64,000 nt of DNA from an uncultured Tenacibaculum sp. (GTDB taxonomy: Bacteria; Bacteroidota; Bacteroidia; Flavobacteriales; Flavobacteriaceae), in NCBI GenBank assembly GCA_947493285.1, contig CANLQH010000001.1, positions 310,001 to 374,000 of the forward strand. The letters run 5' to 3'. Under the pieces are notes generated by a model. The model was given only the letters and a program-made list of their open reading frames with translations, searched no databases and was not told where the DNA came from. This document shows positions 45,461 to 53,998 of this stretch, piece after piece (position 1 is the stretch's first letter; each line of letters opens with the position of its first letter). A program made the translations under genes and the position numbers.

Positions 45461-47371
45461 ATGAGTAAAGGAAACATTAATGTATCGGTAGAAAATATAT
45501 TTCCACTGATTAAAAAATTCTTGTATTCTGATCACGAAATCTTTTTACGTGAATTAATTTCTAACGGAACAGACGCTACTACAAAATTAAAACACTTAAT
45601 TTCTATTGGTGAAGCTAAGACTGAATTAGGTAATGCTAAAATTGAAATCAGCATTGATAAAGATGCCAAAACCTTAACAATTAAAGATCAAGGTTTAGGT
45701 ATGACTGCTGATGAGGTTGAAAAATATATTAATCAAATTGCATTTTCTGGAGCTGAAGAATTTTTAGATAAATACAAGGACGATAAAAACGAAACTGGTG
45801 TAATTGGTCACTTTGGTTTAGGTTTTTATTCAGCTTTTATGGTAGCTGATAAAGTAGAATTAATTACTAAATCATTTAAAGATGAACCAGCAGCACATTG
45901 GACATGTGATGGTTCACCAGAATTTACTTTAGAGGCGCACGATAAAGCTGACAGAGGTACAGAAATCGTTTTACATATTGCTGAAGATTCTTTAGAATTT
46001 TTAGAAGAGGGTAAAATCAGTGGTTTATTAAATAAATACAATCGTTTTAACCAAGTGCCAATTAAATTTGGGACGAAAAAAGTAAACGATCCTGACTTCA
46101 CACCTCAGACTACTACCGACAAAGATGGTAAAGAAACTACTGAGCCTCACAAACAAATTGAAGTTGATAACATCATCAACAATACAAATCCTGCTTGGAC
46201 TAAGAAACCTGCAGATTTAGAAGCTGAAGATTATACAAACTTTTACAGAGAATTGTATCCAATGCAATTCGAAGAGTCTTTATTCCATATTCACTTAAAC
46301 GTTGATTATCCGTTTAATTTAACCGGAATTTTATTCTTCCCTAAGTTATCTCAAAACTTAGATATGCAAAAAGATAAAATCCAGTTATATCAAAACCAAG
46401 TATTTGTAACTGATAATGTTGAAGGTATTGTTCCTGACTTTTTACAAATGTTAAAAGGGGTTATTGATTCTCCAGACATTCCATTAAACGTTTCTCGTTC
46501 TTATTTACAAGCAGACGGTGCAGTTAAGAAAATCTCTGGTTACATCACCAAAAAAGTAGCTGATAAATTGTCTTCGTTATTCAAGAAAGATCGTGCTGAT
46601 TTTGAGCAAAAATGGAATGATATTAAAGTGATTATTGAATACGGAATGTTATCGGAAGATAAATTCTTTGATAAAGCTAAGAAGTTTGCTTTATATCCAA
46701 CAGTTGCTGATTCTTACTTTACATTTGATGAATTAGTTGAAAAAACGAAAGATGCTCAGACTGATAAAGATGGAAATCACGTAATTTTATATGCTTCTAA
46801 CAAAGATGCACAACATAGTTATATTCAAGAGGCAACGGCAAAAGGATATGAAGTGTTATTATTAGACTCTCCTATCGTATCACATTTAATGCAAAAACTA
46901 GAAACTTCTGGTGAAACTAAAGTTCAGTTTACTCGTGTAGATGCAGATCATATTGATAACTTAATCAAGAAAGACGATACGGTTATTTCTAAACTTACTG
47001 ATGAAGAAAAAGAGAAATTAAAACCAGTTATCGAAGGAGCTGTAAACAATTCAAGCTATACAGTTCAATTGGAATCTATGGATTCTTCTAGTTCTCCTTT
47101 CTTAATTACAGTTCCAGAATTTATGCGTCGTATGAAAGAGATGCAAGCTTCAGGTGGCGGTGGAATGATGGGGATGGGTAATTTACCAGAAATGTACAAT
47201 TTAGTTGTAAATACAAATCACCCATTAGTTTCTGAAATTTTAAACGCTAATGAAGAAGATCAAAAACGTTTAACAACACAAGCATTTGATTTAGCAAAAT
47301 TATCTCAAAACTTATTACATGGTGAAGAGTTAACAAACTTTATTAAACGTAGTTATGAGTTAATAAAATAA
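45461..47371 (+). CDS. htpG: Molecular chaperone HtpG (Hsp90)
   Basis: HtpG is the bacterial Hsp90, an ATP-dependent chaperone that remodels client proteins. The 636-residue protein has the GHKL ATPase (1-220) with HEIFLRELISNGTDATTKL, DQGLGMTADEVEKYI and GHFGLGFYSAF, followed by the middle domain (LNVSRSYLQAD) and C-terminal dimerisation domain. In the first motif Gly-Thr stands where E. coli has Ala-Ser (ELISNASDA). A glycine- and methionine-rich stretch (SGGGGMMGMGN) lies near 570. It is followed by a strong terminator. Confidence 0.97.
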   Translation: MSKGNINVSVENIFPLIKKFLYSDHEIFLRELISNGTDATTKLKHLISIGEAKTELGNAKIEISIDKDAKTLTIKDQGLGMTADEVEKYINQIAFSGAEEFLDKYKDDKNETGVIGHFGLGFYSAFMVADKVELITKSFKDEPAAHWTCDGSPEFTLEAHDKADRGTEIVLHIAEDSLEFLEEGKISGLLNKYNRFNQVPIKFGTKKVNDPDFTPQTTTDKDGKETTEPHKQIEVDNIINNTNPAWTKKPADLEAEDYTNFYRELYPMQFEESLFHIHLNVDYPFNLTGILFFPKLSQNLDMQKDKIQLYQNQVFVTDNVEGIVPDFLQMLKGVIDSPDIPLNVSRSYLQADGAVKKISGYITKKVADKLSSLFKKDRADFEQKWNDIKVIIEYGMLSEDKFFDKAKKFALYPTVADSYFTFDELVEKTKDAQTDKDGNHVILYASNKDAQHSYIQEATAKGYEVLLLDSPIVSHLMQKLETSGETKVQFTRVDADHIDNLIKKDDTVISKLTDEEKEKLKPVIEGAVNNSSYTVQLESMDSSSSPFLITVPEFMRRMKEMQASGGGGMMGMGNLPEMYNLVVNTNHPLVSEILNANEEDQKRLTTQAFDLAKLSQNLLHGEELTNFIKRSYELIK

Positions 47372-47395
47372 GTAACATAGTTACTTTAATATTTT

Positions 47396-47430
47396 AAAAC
47401 CTCTTTGTTTATTCAAAGAGGTTTTTGTTT
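47396..47430 (+). terminator. Terminator of htpG
   Basis: AAAACCTCTTTG/CAAAGAGGTTTT (47396-47407 and 47414-47425) closes a TTTATT loop, followed by T. An in-frame start at 47405 for the next gene would fall inside it and is rejected. Confidence 0.92.
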
Positions 47431-47461
47431 TTTTGTAGCAATCAACTACAAAAAAATTACT

Positions 47462-48790
47462 ATGAATAACGATCCCAAAAGTTCAAAATTCAAGGAACTT
47501 CTAGACAAGCTTCAACAAGAAAGTTGGCAGTTAGAGTTACTTATAACTGGTTTTGCCATTTTCGGACTAATCAATTTAATTGAGCCTATTCAAGCTGCTT
47601 TAAATGAATCTAAAGCACTCCAAAGCTACGGAAGGTTTTTCTACCCAATTATTATAACCGCTTGTTATATATTAATTATTAACCTTGTAATTCATGTTAT
47701 TTTAAGAGGTTTATGGATTGGTGCCATTGGACTAAGATATGTTTCTAATGACATTGATTATGATGAGTTAAATTACAGCAAACGTTTTACAAATTATCTA
47801 AAGAAAAAAGTAGGCTCTTTTGATGGATATATTGCTCGTTTAGAAAATTACTGTAGTATTCTATTTGCTGTTACTTTTTTAACACTATTCTATCTAATAT
47901 CATTTTTCTTAGTTTTTTTCTTGTTAATGCTAGCTGCTAATTTCTTTATAGAATCTGGTTTTTTTTCAAAATTTGTAGGAGTTACAATTTTTGGTTTTTT
48001 CTCTATTTTCTTTTTATTTCTATGTATTATTGTTTTTATAGACTTTATAACACTTGGTTATTTAAAGAAAAAAGAATGGTCTTCTTTTTTATACATGCCT
48101 ATTTACAAAGTGTTTAGTATAATAACTTTATCGTTTCTATATAGACCTTTAGTATACAATCTTTTAGACAATAAGTTTGGTCGACGAATAGCCTTCTTAT
48201 TACTTCCTTTATACATGTCTATCTTATATATTAGTACTTTAGATAATGTTAGATCTAATTATTTATCTATAAATTCACATTCTTCAGTAAACTATTCTAA
48301 CAATAACAACTACCTTGATTTACTTGAAAAAAATGAGTTTGTAAAAAATGTTGCAATACCAACTAAAATAGTTAACAAACCTTATATAACTGTTTTTATT
48401 CCTTTTAAAAAAGAAACAGAAGATATTATTTTACAAAACAACAAAAAATTAGTTCCAGAAAAAGACGAAAGAGGTTTAAACAATCGTTTTTTTAAATCTT
48501 TCTCAAAGAAAAAAGGTTACTCACAAAAAAGAGACAGTATTTATAGTAAATATTTAGCTACTTTCAATAATACTTATAATATCGCAATTGACACAATCAA
48601 ATTCTCTTCAGACTTCATCATAAACAAAACTAACAAACAACTTGGTTTTGAAAGTATAGTATCCTTAAAAGACATTCAAGAAGGAAAGCACTTAATATCT
48701 ATCAAAAGAAAAGTATTAAACTCAGAAATTCAAAAAGAAGAAATAGAAAGAGTTGCAGAAATTCCTTTTTGGTATTACAAGAGTAATTAG
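47462..48790 (+). CDS. Multi-spanning membrane protein of unknown function
   Basis: From ATG 47462 the protein has 442 residues. The N-terminal part (about 20-270) has about six hydrophobic spans, beginning with QQESWQLELLITGFAIFGLI. The last 160 residues are polar with Lys-rich segments (FKSFSKKKGYSQKRDS), probably soluble and outside the spans. I do not recognise a named family, though this membrane-plus-tail form is seen in other Bacteroidota. An upstream in-frame start at 47405 falls in the htpG terminator. It is followed by the DUF885 gene 61 bases later. Confidence 0.78.
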   Translation: MNNDPKSSKFKELLDKLQQESWQLELLITGFAIFGLINLIEPIQAALNESKALQSYGRFFYPIIITACYILIINLVIHVILRGLWIGAIGLRYVSNDIDYDELNYSKRFTNYLKKKVGSFDGYIARLENYCSILFAVTFLTLFYLISFFLVFFLLMLAANFFIESGFFSKFVGVTIFGFFSIFFLFLCIIVFIDFITLGYLKKKEWSSFLYMPIYKVFSIITLSFLYRPLVYNLLDNKFGRRIAFLLLPLYMSILYISTLDNVRSNYLSINSHSSVNYSNNNNYLDLLEKNEFVKNVAIPTKIVNKPYITVFIPFKKETEDIILQNNKKLVPEKDERGLNNRFFKSFSKKKGYSQKRDSIYSKYLATFNNTYNIAIDTIKFSSDFIINKTNKQLGFESIVSLKDIQEGKHLISIKRKVLNSEIQKEEIERVAEIPFWYYKSN

Positions 48791-48821
48791 TTTTTAACAA
48801 TTCCTTAGATTTTCTTTTTGG

Positions 48822-48829
48822 TATCTTTG
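48822..48829 (+). promoter_or_regulatory. -7 element of the DUF885 gene
   Basis: TATCTTTG is a full TAnnTTTG match 22 bases before ATG 48852. It also overlaps a longer in-frame start at 48831, which it rules out. No TTG is seen at -33. Confidence 0.5.
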
Positions 48830-48851
48830 TTTGCAATCAAAATACAATACC

Positions 48852-50648
48852 ATGAAGAAAATCTTCTTAACCATAGTAGCTATTGCTACTTTATTTGTTT
48901 CTTGTAAAGAAGAAAAAAAGGAAGTTGTTAATACTCCTGTTAAAGAGAATACAGCTTTTAATCAGTTATTAAAAGACTATAACGAAGGAAAACTAAAGTT
49001 AAATCCACTAAATGCAACCTTTGCGGGAGATAATCGTTATAACGATCAGTTTCCAAATTTTTTGTCTAATGAATACGGTCAAAAAAGCAATCATTTTTTT
49101 AAAGATTATAAAGCTAAATTAGCTCAGTTTAATGATAATGACTTAACGGAAAGTCAGCAAATGAGTAAAGCTGTTTTAGATTGGGATTGCAATATAGCTC
49201 TAGCTCAATCTAGTTTTAAAAATGACCTATTAATGCCTATTAACCAAATGTGGACGGTTAATTTAACAATGGGACAATTAGCAAGCGGAAGCAGTGCACA
49301 ACCTTTTAAATCTCTTACAGATTATAAAAATTGGTTAAGCAGGCTAGAGCAATATAACACATGGTTACAATCTGCAGAAACTAGAATGAAACAAGGAATT
49401 AAAGAAGGTTACGTATTACCAGCTTCATTAATTAAAAAAGTAATTCCACAATTTGAAGGTTTATCAAACACTAAATTAGATGAGCACTTATTTTATTCTC
49501 CTATTAAAAAATTTCCATCAGATTTTTCTGAAGAAGATAAAAAGAAGTTAACTGAAGAATATGCTAGTTTATTAAATGAAAAATTAATTCCTTCATTTAA
49601 ATCAATGTATAATTTCTTAAAAACCGATTATTTAAAAGCTGGTTTAAAAGAAAGTGGAATCTCTGCAATTCCTAATGGAAAAGCTTATTACGATCATGCT
49701 ATAAAAAACTATACTACAACTAACATGACTGCTAAAGAAATTCATGAACTTGGATTAACAGAAGTTGCAAGAATTTTAGCAGAAATGGAAAAAGTTAAAG
49801 AGGAAGTTGGTTTTAAAGGAACATTAAAAGAGTTTTTTAATGACGTTCGTGAGAATAAGAAACTAATGCCTTACACTACTCCAAAAGAAATTATCGATAA
49901 TTTTAATGCGATTCATGAAAAAATGAAACCGCAATTAGAAAAATTATTTGGTAACAAGCCTAAAACTCCATTTGTAGTAAAGCAAACAGAAAAATTTAGA
50001 GAAGCCTCTGCTAGTGCAGAGTATAATCCAGGATCTTTAGACGGAACGCGTCCTGGTGTTTTTTATACTCCAATTCCAGATGCAAGCAAATACAATGTGT
50101 TTTCAGACGAAGCCTTGTTTTTACATGAAGCGATTCCTGGGCATCATTATCAAATTTCTTTAACGCAAGAAAATCAAGATTTACCAGACTTTAGAAAAAC
50201 ACTTTGGTATAGCGCTTATGGTGAAGGTTGGGCTTTATATACAGAAAACTTAGGAAAAGAATTAGGGCTGTACACCGATCCTTATCAATACTTTGGAATG
50301 TTAGGTATGGAAATGCATAGAGCAATTCGTTTGGTAGTTGATACTGGTTTACACTCAATGGGTTGGACTCGTGAACAAGCTATTCAATACTCTTTAGATA
50401 ATGAAGCGGAGAGCGAAGCGAGTATTATTTCTGAAATTGAGCGTTATATGGCAAATCCTGGACAAGCATTGTCTTATAAAATAGGTCAATTAAAGATTAG
50501 AGAATTACGAGCTAAAGCGAAAACAGCATTAGGTGATAAATTTGATATTCGTGAGTTTCATAATCAAGTTTTAGAAACTGGGTGTATTCCGTTAGCTTTA
50601 TTAGAAAATAAAATTGATAATTGGATTTCTTCTCAAAAACAAAGGTAA
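48852..50648 (+). CDS. DUF885 family lipoprotein (putative metallopeptidase)
   Basis: The 598-residue protein has a lipoprotein signal (LFVSC, Cys17 from ATG 48852). The DUF885 domain occupies nearly the whole sequence, with ALFLHEAIPGHHYQISL (near 425), an HExxxGHH pattern typical of this family and resembling a zinc-peptidase site. A glutamate candidate for a third ligand is in DNEAESEASIISEIERY. It probably hydrolyses peptides in the periplasm or at the outer membrane; family substrates are poorly known. The start is set by the -7 box at 48822-48829 and the signal sequence. Confidence 0.92.
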   Translation: MKKIFLTIVAIATLFVSCKEEKKEVVNTPVKENTAFNQLLKDYNEGKLKLNPLNATFAGDNRYNDQFPNFLSNEYGQKSNHFFKDYKAKLAQFNDNDLTESQQMSKAVLDWDCNIALAQSSFKNDLLMPINQMWTVNLTMGQLASGSSAQPFKSLTDYKNWLSRLEQYNTWLQSAETRMKQGIKEGYVLPASLIKKVIPQFEGLSNTKLDEHLFYSPIKKFPSDFSEEDKKKLTEEYASLLNEKLIPSFKSMYNFLKTDYLKAGLKESGISAIPNGKAYYDHAIKNYTTTNMTAKEIHELGLTEVARILAEMEKVKEEVGFKGTLKEFFNDVRENKKLMPYTTPKEIIDNFNAIHEKMKPQLEKLFGNKPKTPFVVKQTEKFREASASAEYNPGSLDGTRPGVFYTPIPDASKYNVFSDEALFLHEAIPGHHYQISLTQENQDLPDFRKTLWYSAYGEGWALYTENLGKELGLYTDPYQYFGMLGMEMHRAIRLVVDTGLHSMGWTREQAIQYSLDNEAESEASIISEIERYMANPGQALSYKIGQLKIRELRAKAKTALGDKFDIREFHNQVLETGCIPLALLENKIDNWISSQKQR

Positions 50649-50691
50649 AACCCCTTTTATAAAAAAGAAATTTCATTTAAATAAAACATGT

Positions 50692-50724
50692 AAAAACCAC
50701 CTAATTAAAATAAGGTGGTTTTTT
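50692..50724 (+). terminator. Terminator of the DUF885 gene
   Basis: AAAAACCACCT/AGGTGGTTTTT (50692-50702 and 50713-50723) with a 10-base loop and T-rich tail. A TAGTTTTG box (50724-50731) overlaps its end and could be the -7 element of the next gene. Confidence 0.88.
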
Positions 50725-50803
50725 AGTTTTGTAACTCAAATAGTATTTTCCATTTTTCCTCTTATTACCTAATAAAATTAGTAATCAATTAACCAAAAAT
50801 AAA

Positions 50804-51649
50804 ATGAAAAAAACTATTACCTTTTTAACAATCTGTTTAGCTATTAATTTAGGAATTAGTCAAAATGTACACATTCCAGATGCAAATTTTAAAGCTGCAC
50901 TATTAACAACTCCGAATACAGGAATAGATGTTAATGGTGACGGGGAAATTCAAGTTTCAGAAGCACAAGCATGGAACAGTCCTATTGATGTTACCAATAA
51001 AAACATTTCTGACCTTACTGGTATTGAAGCATTTATTAATATTGACATTTTAGCCTGTGGTGGAAATAATTTAACTAGTTTAAATCTAAATCAGAATACT
51101 AAATTAGAAAGGTTATTTTGCATGAATAACCAAATAGGCAACTTATCATTATATAACAATACTAGTTTAACTCTTTTGTACTGTTATAACAATAACTTAA
51201 CAAGATTAAATGTTTCGAACAATAACAATAGTATATTAACTATTTTTAATGCTTCAAATAATCCTAATTTAAAATGTATTCAGGTTGATAGATATTTTAC
51301 TCCACCAAGTTCTTGGGTAAAAGACGCTATAGCTGTTTATAGTGGATTTCCTTGTAAGCTAACTATAGATCCAATAAGAACTTTGCATACACCAACTATT
51401 GGAGTATTAGGAGGTCCTTTAAAAACTACAGAGAATACTAACATATATCCAAACCCAACTAGTGATGTATTATCTATTAAAAGTACAGAAACAATTAAAA
51501 AAGTAGAAGTATATACCTTAAATGGTAATAAGGTCTTTGAATCAAAATCGAAATCTTTAGATATTTCCAAATTAGAAAAAGGAATATACTCAGTAAGGAT
51601 TATTTCTGATAAAAACGAATCTATTTACAGAAAGTTAATAAAAGAATAA
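50804..51649 (+). CDS. T9SS-sorted leucine-rich repeat-like protein
   Basis: The 281-residue protein has a signal peptide (ending GISQ), then HIPDANFKAALL and a DVNGDGEIQVSEA calcium-loop-like segment, a common start in flavobacterial leucine-rich-repeat proteins. Residues about 65-165 form leucine/asparagine repeats (LTSLNLNQNTKLERL, LTRLNVSNNN). The last 75 residues form a T9SS type A sorting tail (NIYPNPTSDVLSI, then GNKVFESKSK and KGIYSVRI). It is exported to the cell surface by T9SS. The partner is unknown. A 17-bp perfect palindrome follows. Confidence 0.88.
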   Translation: MKKTITFLTICLAINLGISQNVHIPDANFKAALLTTPNTGIDVNGDGEIQVSEAQAWNSPIDVTNKNISDLTGIEAFINIDILACGGNNLTSLNLNQNTKLERLFCMNNQIGNLSLYNNTSLTLLYCYNNNLTRLNVSNNNNSILTIFNASNNPNLKCIQVDRYFTPPSSWVKDAIAVYSGFPCKLTIDPIRTLHTPTIGVLGGPLKTTENTNIYPNPTSDVLSIKSTETIKKVEVYTLNGNKVFESKSKSLDISKLEKGIYSVRIISDKNESIYRKLIKE

Positions 51650-51675
51650 ATTTCTTTATTTAAAATATTCTTTTT

Positions 51676-51709
51676 ACAAAATCCAGAGTTTTAAAACTCT
51701 GGATTTTGT
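51676..51709 (+). terminator. Long palindromic hairpin after the leucine-rich protein gene
   Basis: 51676-51692 and 51693-51709 are exact reverse complements (core ATCCAGAG/CTCTGGAT). No long T-run follows, so it may be a weaker terminator or an RNA stability element. Confidence 0.8.
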
Positions 51710-51736
51710 AATTTAGAAATCTAATTACTATTACTC

Positions 51737-52909
51737 ATGAAAAAGCTATTATTATCGCTATTTGTTACTTCTTTTTCTTTTGCGCAAACCAATACAGAGA
51801 TTCATGTTTTTGATATAGGATCTGAAAATGGAAAATGGAACGTTTCGAATGGAAAAAATATTTCAAATAACGATGGTTATGATAGTCAACCACATTTTTA
51901 TGATGAAAACACAATTCTATTTGCTGCTACTCAAAAAGGGCAAACTGATATTTTAAAATATTCGATTGATAGCGGTGAAAAAAGTTTTATTAATAATACT
52001 TCCAATGGTAGCGAATATTCACCTCAACGAATTCCTGATTCAAAAAATATCTCAGCTGTTAGACTAGATAAAGATGGACTACAGCGTTTTTATCAATATG
52101 ACTTTAAAACTGGTAGAGACACAGAACTAATCAAAGATTTAGTAGTTGCTTACCCAATGTGGCATGATAAAAACACTGTTATATCATCAGTTATTGTAAA
52201 TGATAGTTTACATGTTTTTGTAAGCGATTTAAAAAAGAAAACAAATACAGCTATTACCAAACAAACTGGTCGTTCTTTTCATAAAATTCCAAATTCTAAC
52301 TTGGTTAGTTTTATGAAACAAAATAAAGAGAATTGGGAAGTTTGGTCGCTCAATCCAATTTCAAAACAAACTAAAAAAATTACATCAACAGGTACTAGTC
52401 AAGATATGTGTTGGCTTCCAAACGGAACCATTTTAGTTGCTTATCAAAATATGATTTTACAATATAATCCTAAAACTGATAAAAATTGGAGTGTCTTTCA
52501 TAAATTTAAAAACGAAAACATTAATAACATATCAAGAATTACTACAAATAAATGTGCTACTAAATTAGCTATTGTTGCTGAAGTTTCTCCTAGAATATTA
52601 GCGCAAGAACAATTAGATGGCTATAACAAAAGAGATATTGAAGCTTTCTTAAAACCTTATGCGAAAAACGTAAAAGTATATACTTATCCTGATAAATTAA
52701 ATTACAAAGGAATTGAAGAAATGCGTAAACGTTACGCTCCTATGTTTGAGAAAACAAAAGATTTACACTGTAAAATTACAAGTAGAATTGTTAAAGGTAA
52801 TGTTGTTATAGATGAGGAGTTAGTAACAGCAAATGGCAACACTTTTAAAGCAGTTGCCATTTATGAAATTACCAATGGTAAAATAAGTTCGGTTCGTTTT
52901 GTTAGGTAG
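51737..52909 (+). CDS. Secreted beta-propeller and SnoaL-like fusion protein
   Basis: The 390-residue protein has a signal peptide (ending FAQT), then a TolB/WD40-like repeat region (about 20-270; DSQPHFYDENTILFAATQKG, EYSPQRIPDSKNISAVRLD, YPMWHDKNTVISSV). A SnoaL/NTF2-like domain occupies the last 115 residues (LDGYNKRDIEAFLKPYAKNV, GIEEMRKRYAPMF, AIYEITNGKISSVRFV). The two domains have different usual roles, binding and small-ligand or enzyme fold, so the fusion may sense or process a periplasmic compound. No catalytic residues can be assigned. Its stop is 8 bases from the convergent pyrD stop. Confidence 0.85.
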   Translation: MKKLLLSLFVTSFSFAQTNTEIHVFDIGSENGKWNVSNGKNISNNDGYDSQPHFYDENTILFAATQKGQTDILKYSIDSGEKSFINNTSNGSEYSPQRIPDSKNISAVRLDKDGLQRFYQYDFKTGRDTELIKDLVVAYPMWHDKNTVISSVIVNDSLHVFVSDLKKKTNTAITKQTGRSFHKIPNSNLVSFMKQNKENWEVWSLNPISKQTKKITSTGTSQDMCWLPNGTILVAYQNMILQYNPKTDKNWSVFHKFKNENINNISRITTNKCATKLAIVAEVSPRILAQEQLDGYNKRDIEAFLKPYAKNVKVYTYPDKLNYKGIEEMRKRYAPMFEKTKDLHCKITSRIVKGNVVIDEELVTANGNTFKAVAIYEITNGKISSVRFVR

Positions 52910-52917
52910 TTACATCA

Positions 52918-53952
52918 CTATTTTCTTAGTAAAATAGCCTTATTGATTCTTTTTACCAAGCTAGGTCCTTCGTAAATAAAACCTGTATAAATCTGTACTA
53001 AATCTGCGCCTGCATTTAGCTTATCTAAAGCATCTTTTTCAGAATGTATACCTCCTACTCCAATAATTGGAAAAGCTTTATTAGAATTATCTGTTAAGTA
53101 TTTAATAACAAGAGTACTTCTATCTTTAATTGGTTGACCACTTAAACCTCCGTTACCAATTTCTTTTAAACGTTCTTCAGAAGCTTTTAATCCTTCTCTA
53201 TTTACTGATGTATTCGAAGCTATTACTCCGTCGATTTTAGTCTCTCCAACTAATTCAATAATTTCATCTAATTGTTGATTGTTTAAATCTGGAGCAATTT
53301 TTAATAAAATGGGTTTCTGTTTAACTTCTTTGTTATTTAATTGCTGAACTTCAGTAATTAATTCTTTTAAATATTCAACATCATCTAACTTTGCGTGACT
53401 ACCAACATTTGGGCAACTTACATTCAGCACAAAATAATCTACGTACGGATGTAAACCCTTAAAGCACTCAACATAATCTTCCGTGTAATTTTCAGGAGCA
53501 GTATTGGTGTTTTTACCAATGTTTCCACCAATAATTATCTTGCCTTTATTCTTTTTTAATTGTTCAATTGCTGTTGCTAATCCTTCATTATTAAAACCCA
53601 TTCGGTTAATAATCCCTTTATCATCTTTTAAACGGAATAATCTTTTCTTAGGGTTACCTACTTGTCCTTTCGGAGTTACAGTTCCTATTTCTACAAAGCC
53701 AAATCCGAAGTTTGCTAATTCATTATATAATACTGCGTTTTTATCAAAACCTGCTGCTAAACCAACAGGGTTTTTAAAGGTTAATCCGAATAAGTTGCGC
53801 TCTAATTTTTTATCATTTACTTGATACATTCCTCTAAAAATAGATGGAACGAAAGGTATCTTAGATAAAAATTTTACTAGTGAAAAAGTAAAATGGTGAA
53901 TCTTCTCTGGATCGAAAAGAAAGAAAATTGGGCGAATGATTAGTTTGTACAT
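52918..53952 (-). CDS. pyrD: Dihydroorotate dehydrogenase (class 2 layout, Cys at the base position)
   Basis: PyrD oxidises dihydroorotate to orotate. From ATG 53952 the protein has 344 residues with the membrane-associating N-terminal helices of class 2 enzymes ([20 protein letters not shown]). FMN motifs are [10 protein letters not shown] and [13 protein letters not shown]. At the catalytic-base position class 2 enzymes have Ser (NISSPN in E. coli), but this sequence reads NVSCPN, so Cys180, the residue used by class 1. The codon is TGC. The earlier in-frame start at 53979 lies in the pheT terminator. It follows pheT with a 46-base gap. Confidence 0.94.
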   Translation of the reverse strand: MYKLIIRPIFFLFDPEKIHHFTFSLVKFLSKIPFVPSIFRGMYQVNDKKLERNLFGLTFKNPVGLAAGFDKNAVLYNELANFGFGFVEIGTVTPKGQVGNPKKRLFRLKDDKGIINRMGFNNEGLATAIEQLKKNKGKIIIGGNIGKNTNTAPENYTEDYVECFKGLHPYVDYFVLNVSCPNVGSHAKLDDVEYLKELITEVQQLNNKEVKQKPILLKIAPDLNNQQLDEIIELVGETKIDGVIASNTSVNREGLKASEERLKEIGNGGLSGQPIKDRSTLVIKYLTDNSNKAFPIIGVGGIHSEKDALDKLNAGADLVQIYTGFIYEGPSLVKRINKAILLRK

Positions 53953-53964
53953 AATTATCAAATA

Positions 53965-53993
53965 TAAAAAAAGCCCCAATATAATTGGAGCTT
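53965..53993 (-). terminator. Terminator of pheT
   Basis: AAGCCCCAAT/ATTGGAGCTT (53971-53980 and 53984-53993) pair with one mismatch and an ATA loop. On the minus strand a T-rich tail follows. It lies just before the pyrD start. Confidence 0.78.
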
Positions 53994-53998
53994 CTGAA

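Noticed and set aside
47405..47461. Upstream in-frame start for the membrane protein
   Set aside because: It falls inside the htpG terminator; the ATG at 47462 gives a normal start.
53504..53824. 106-codon ORF antisense to pyrD
   Set aside because: It is a shadow of a conserved coding gene with no features of its own; the same holds for antisense ORFs over lon, folD, pheT and the M1 genes.
53953..53979. Upstream in-frame start for pyrD
   Set aside because: It overlaps the pheT terminator; the family begins at the Met at 53952.
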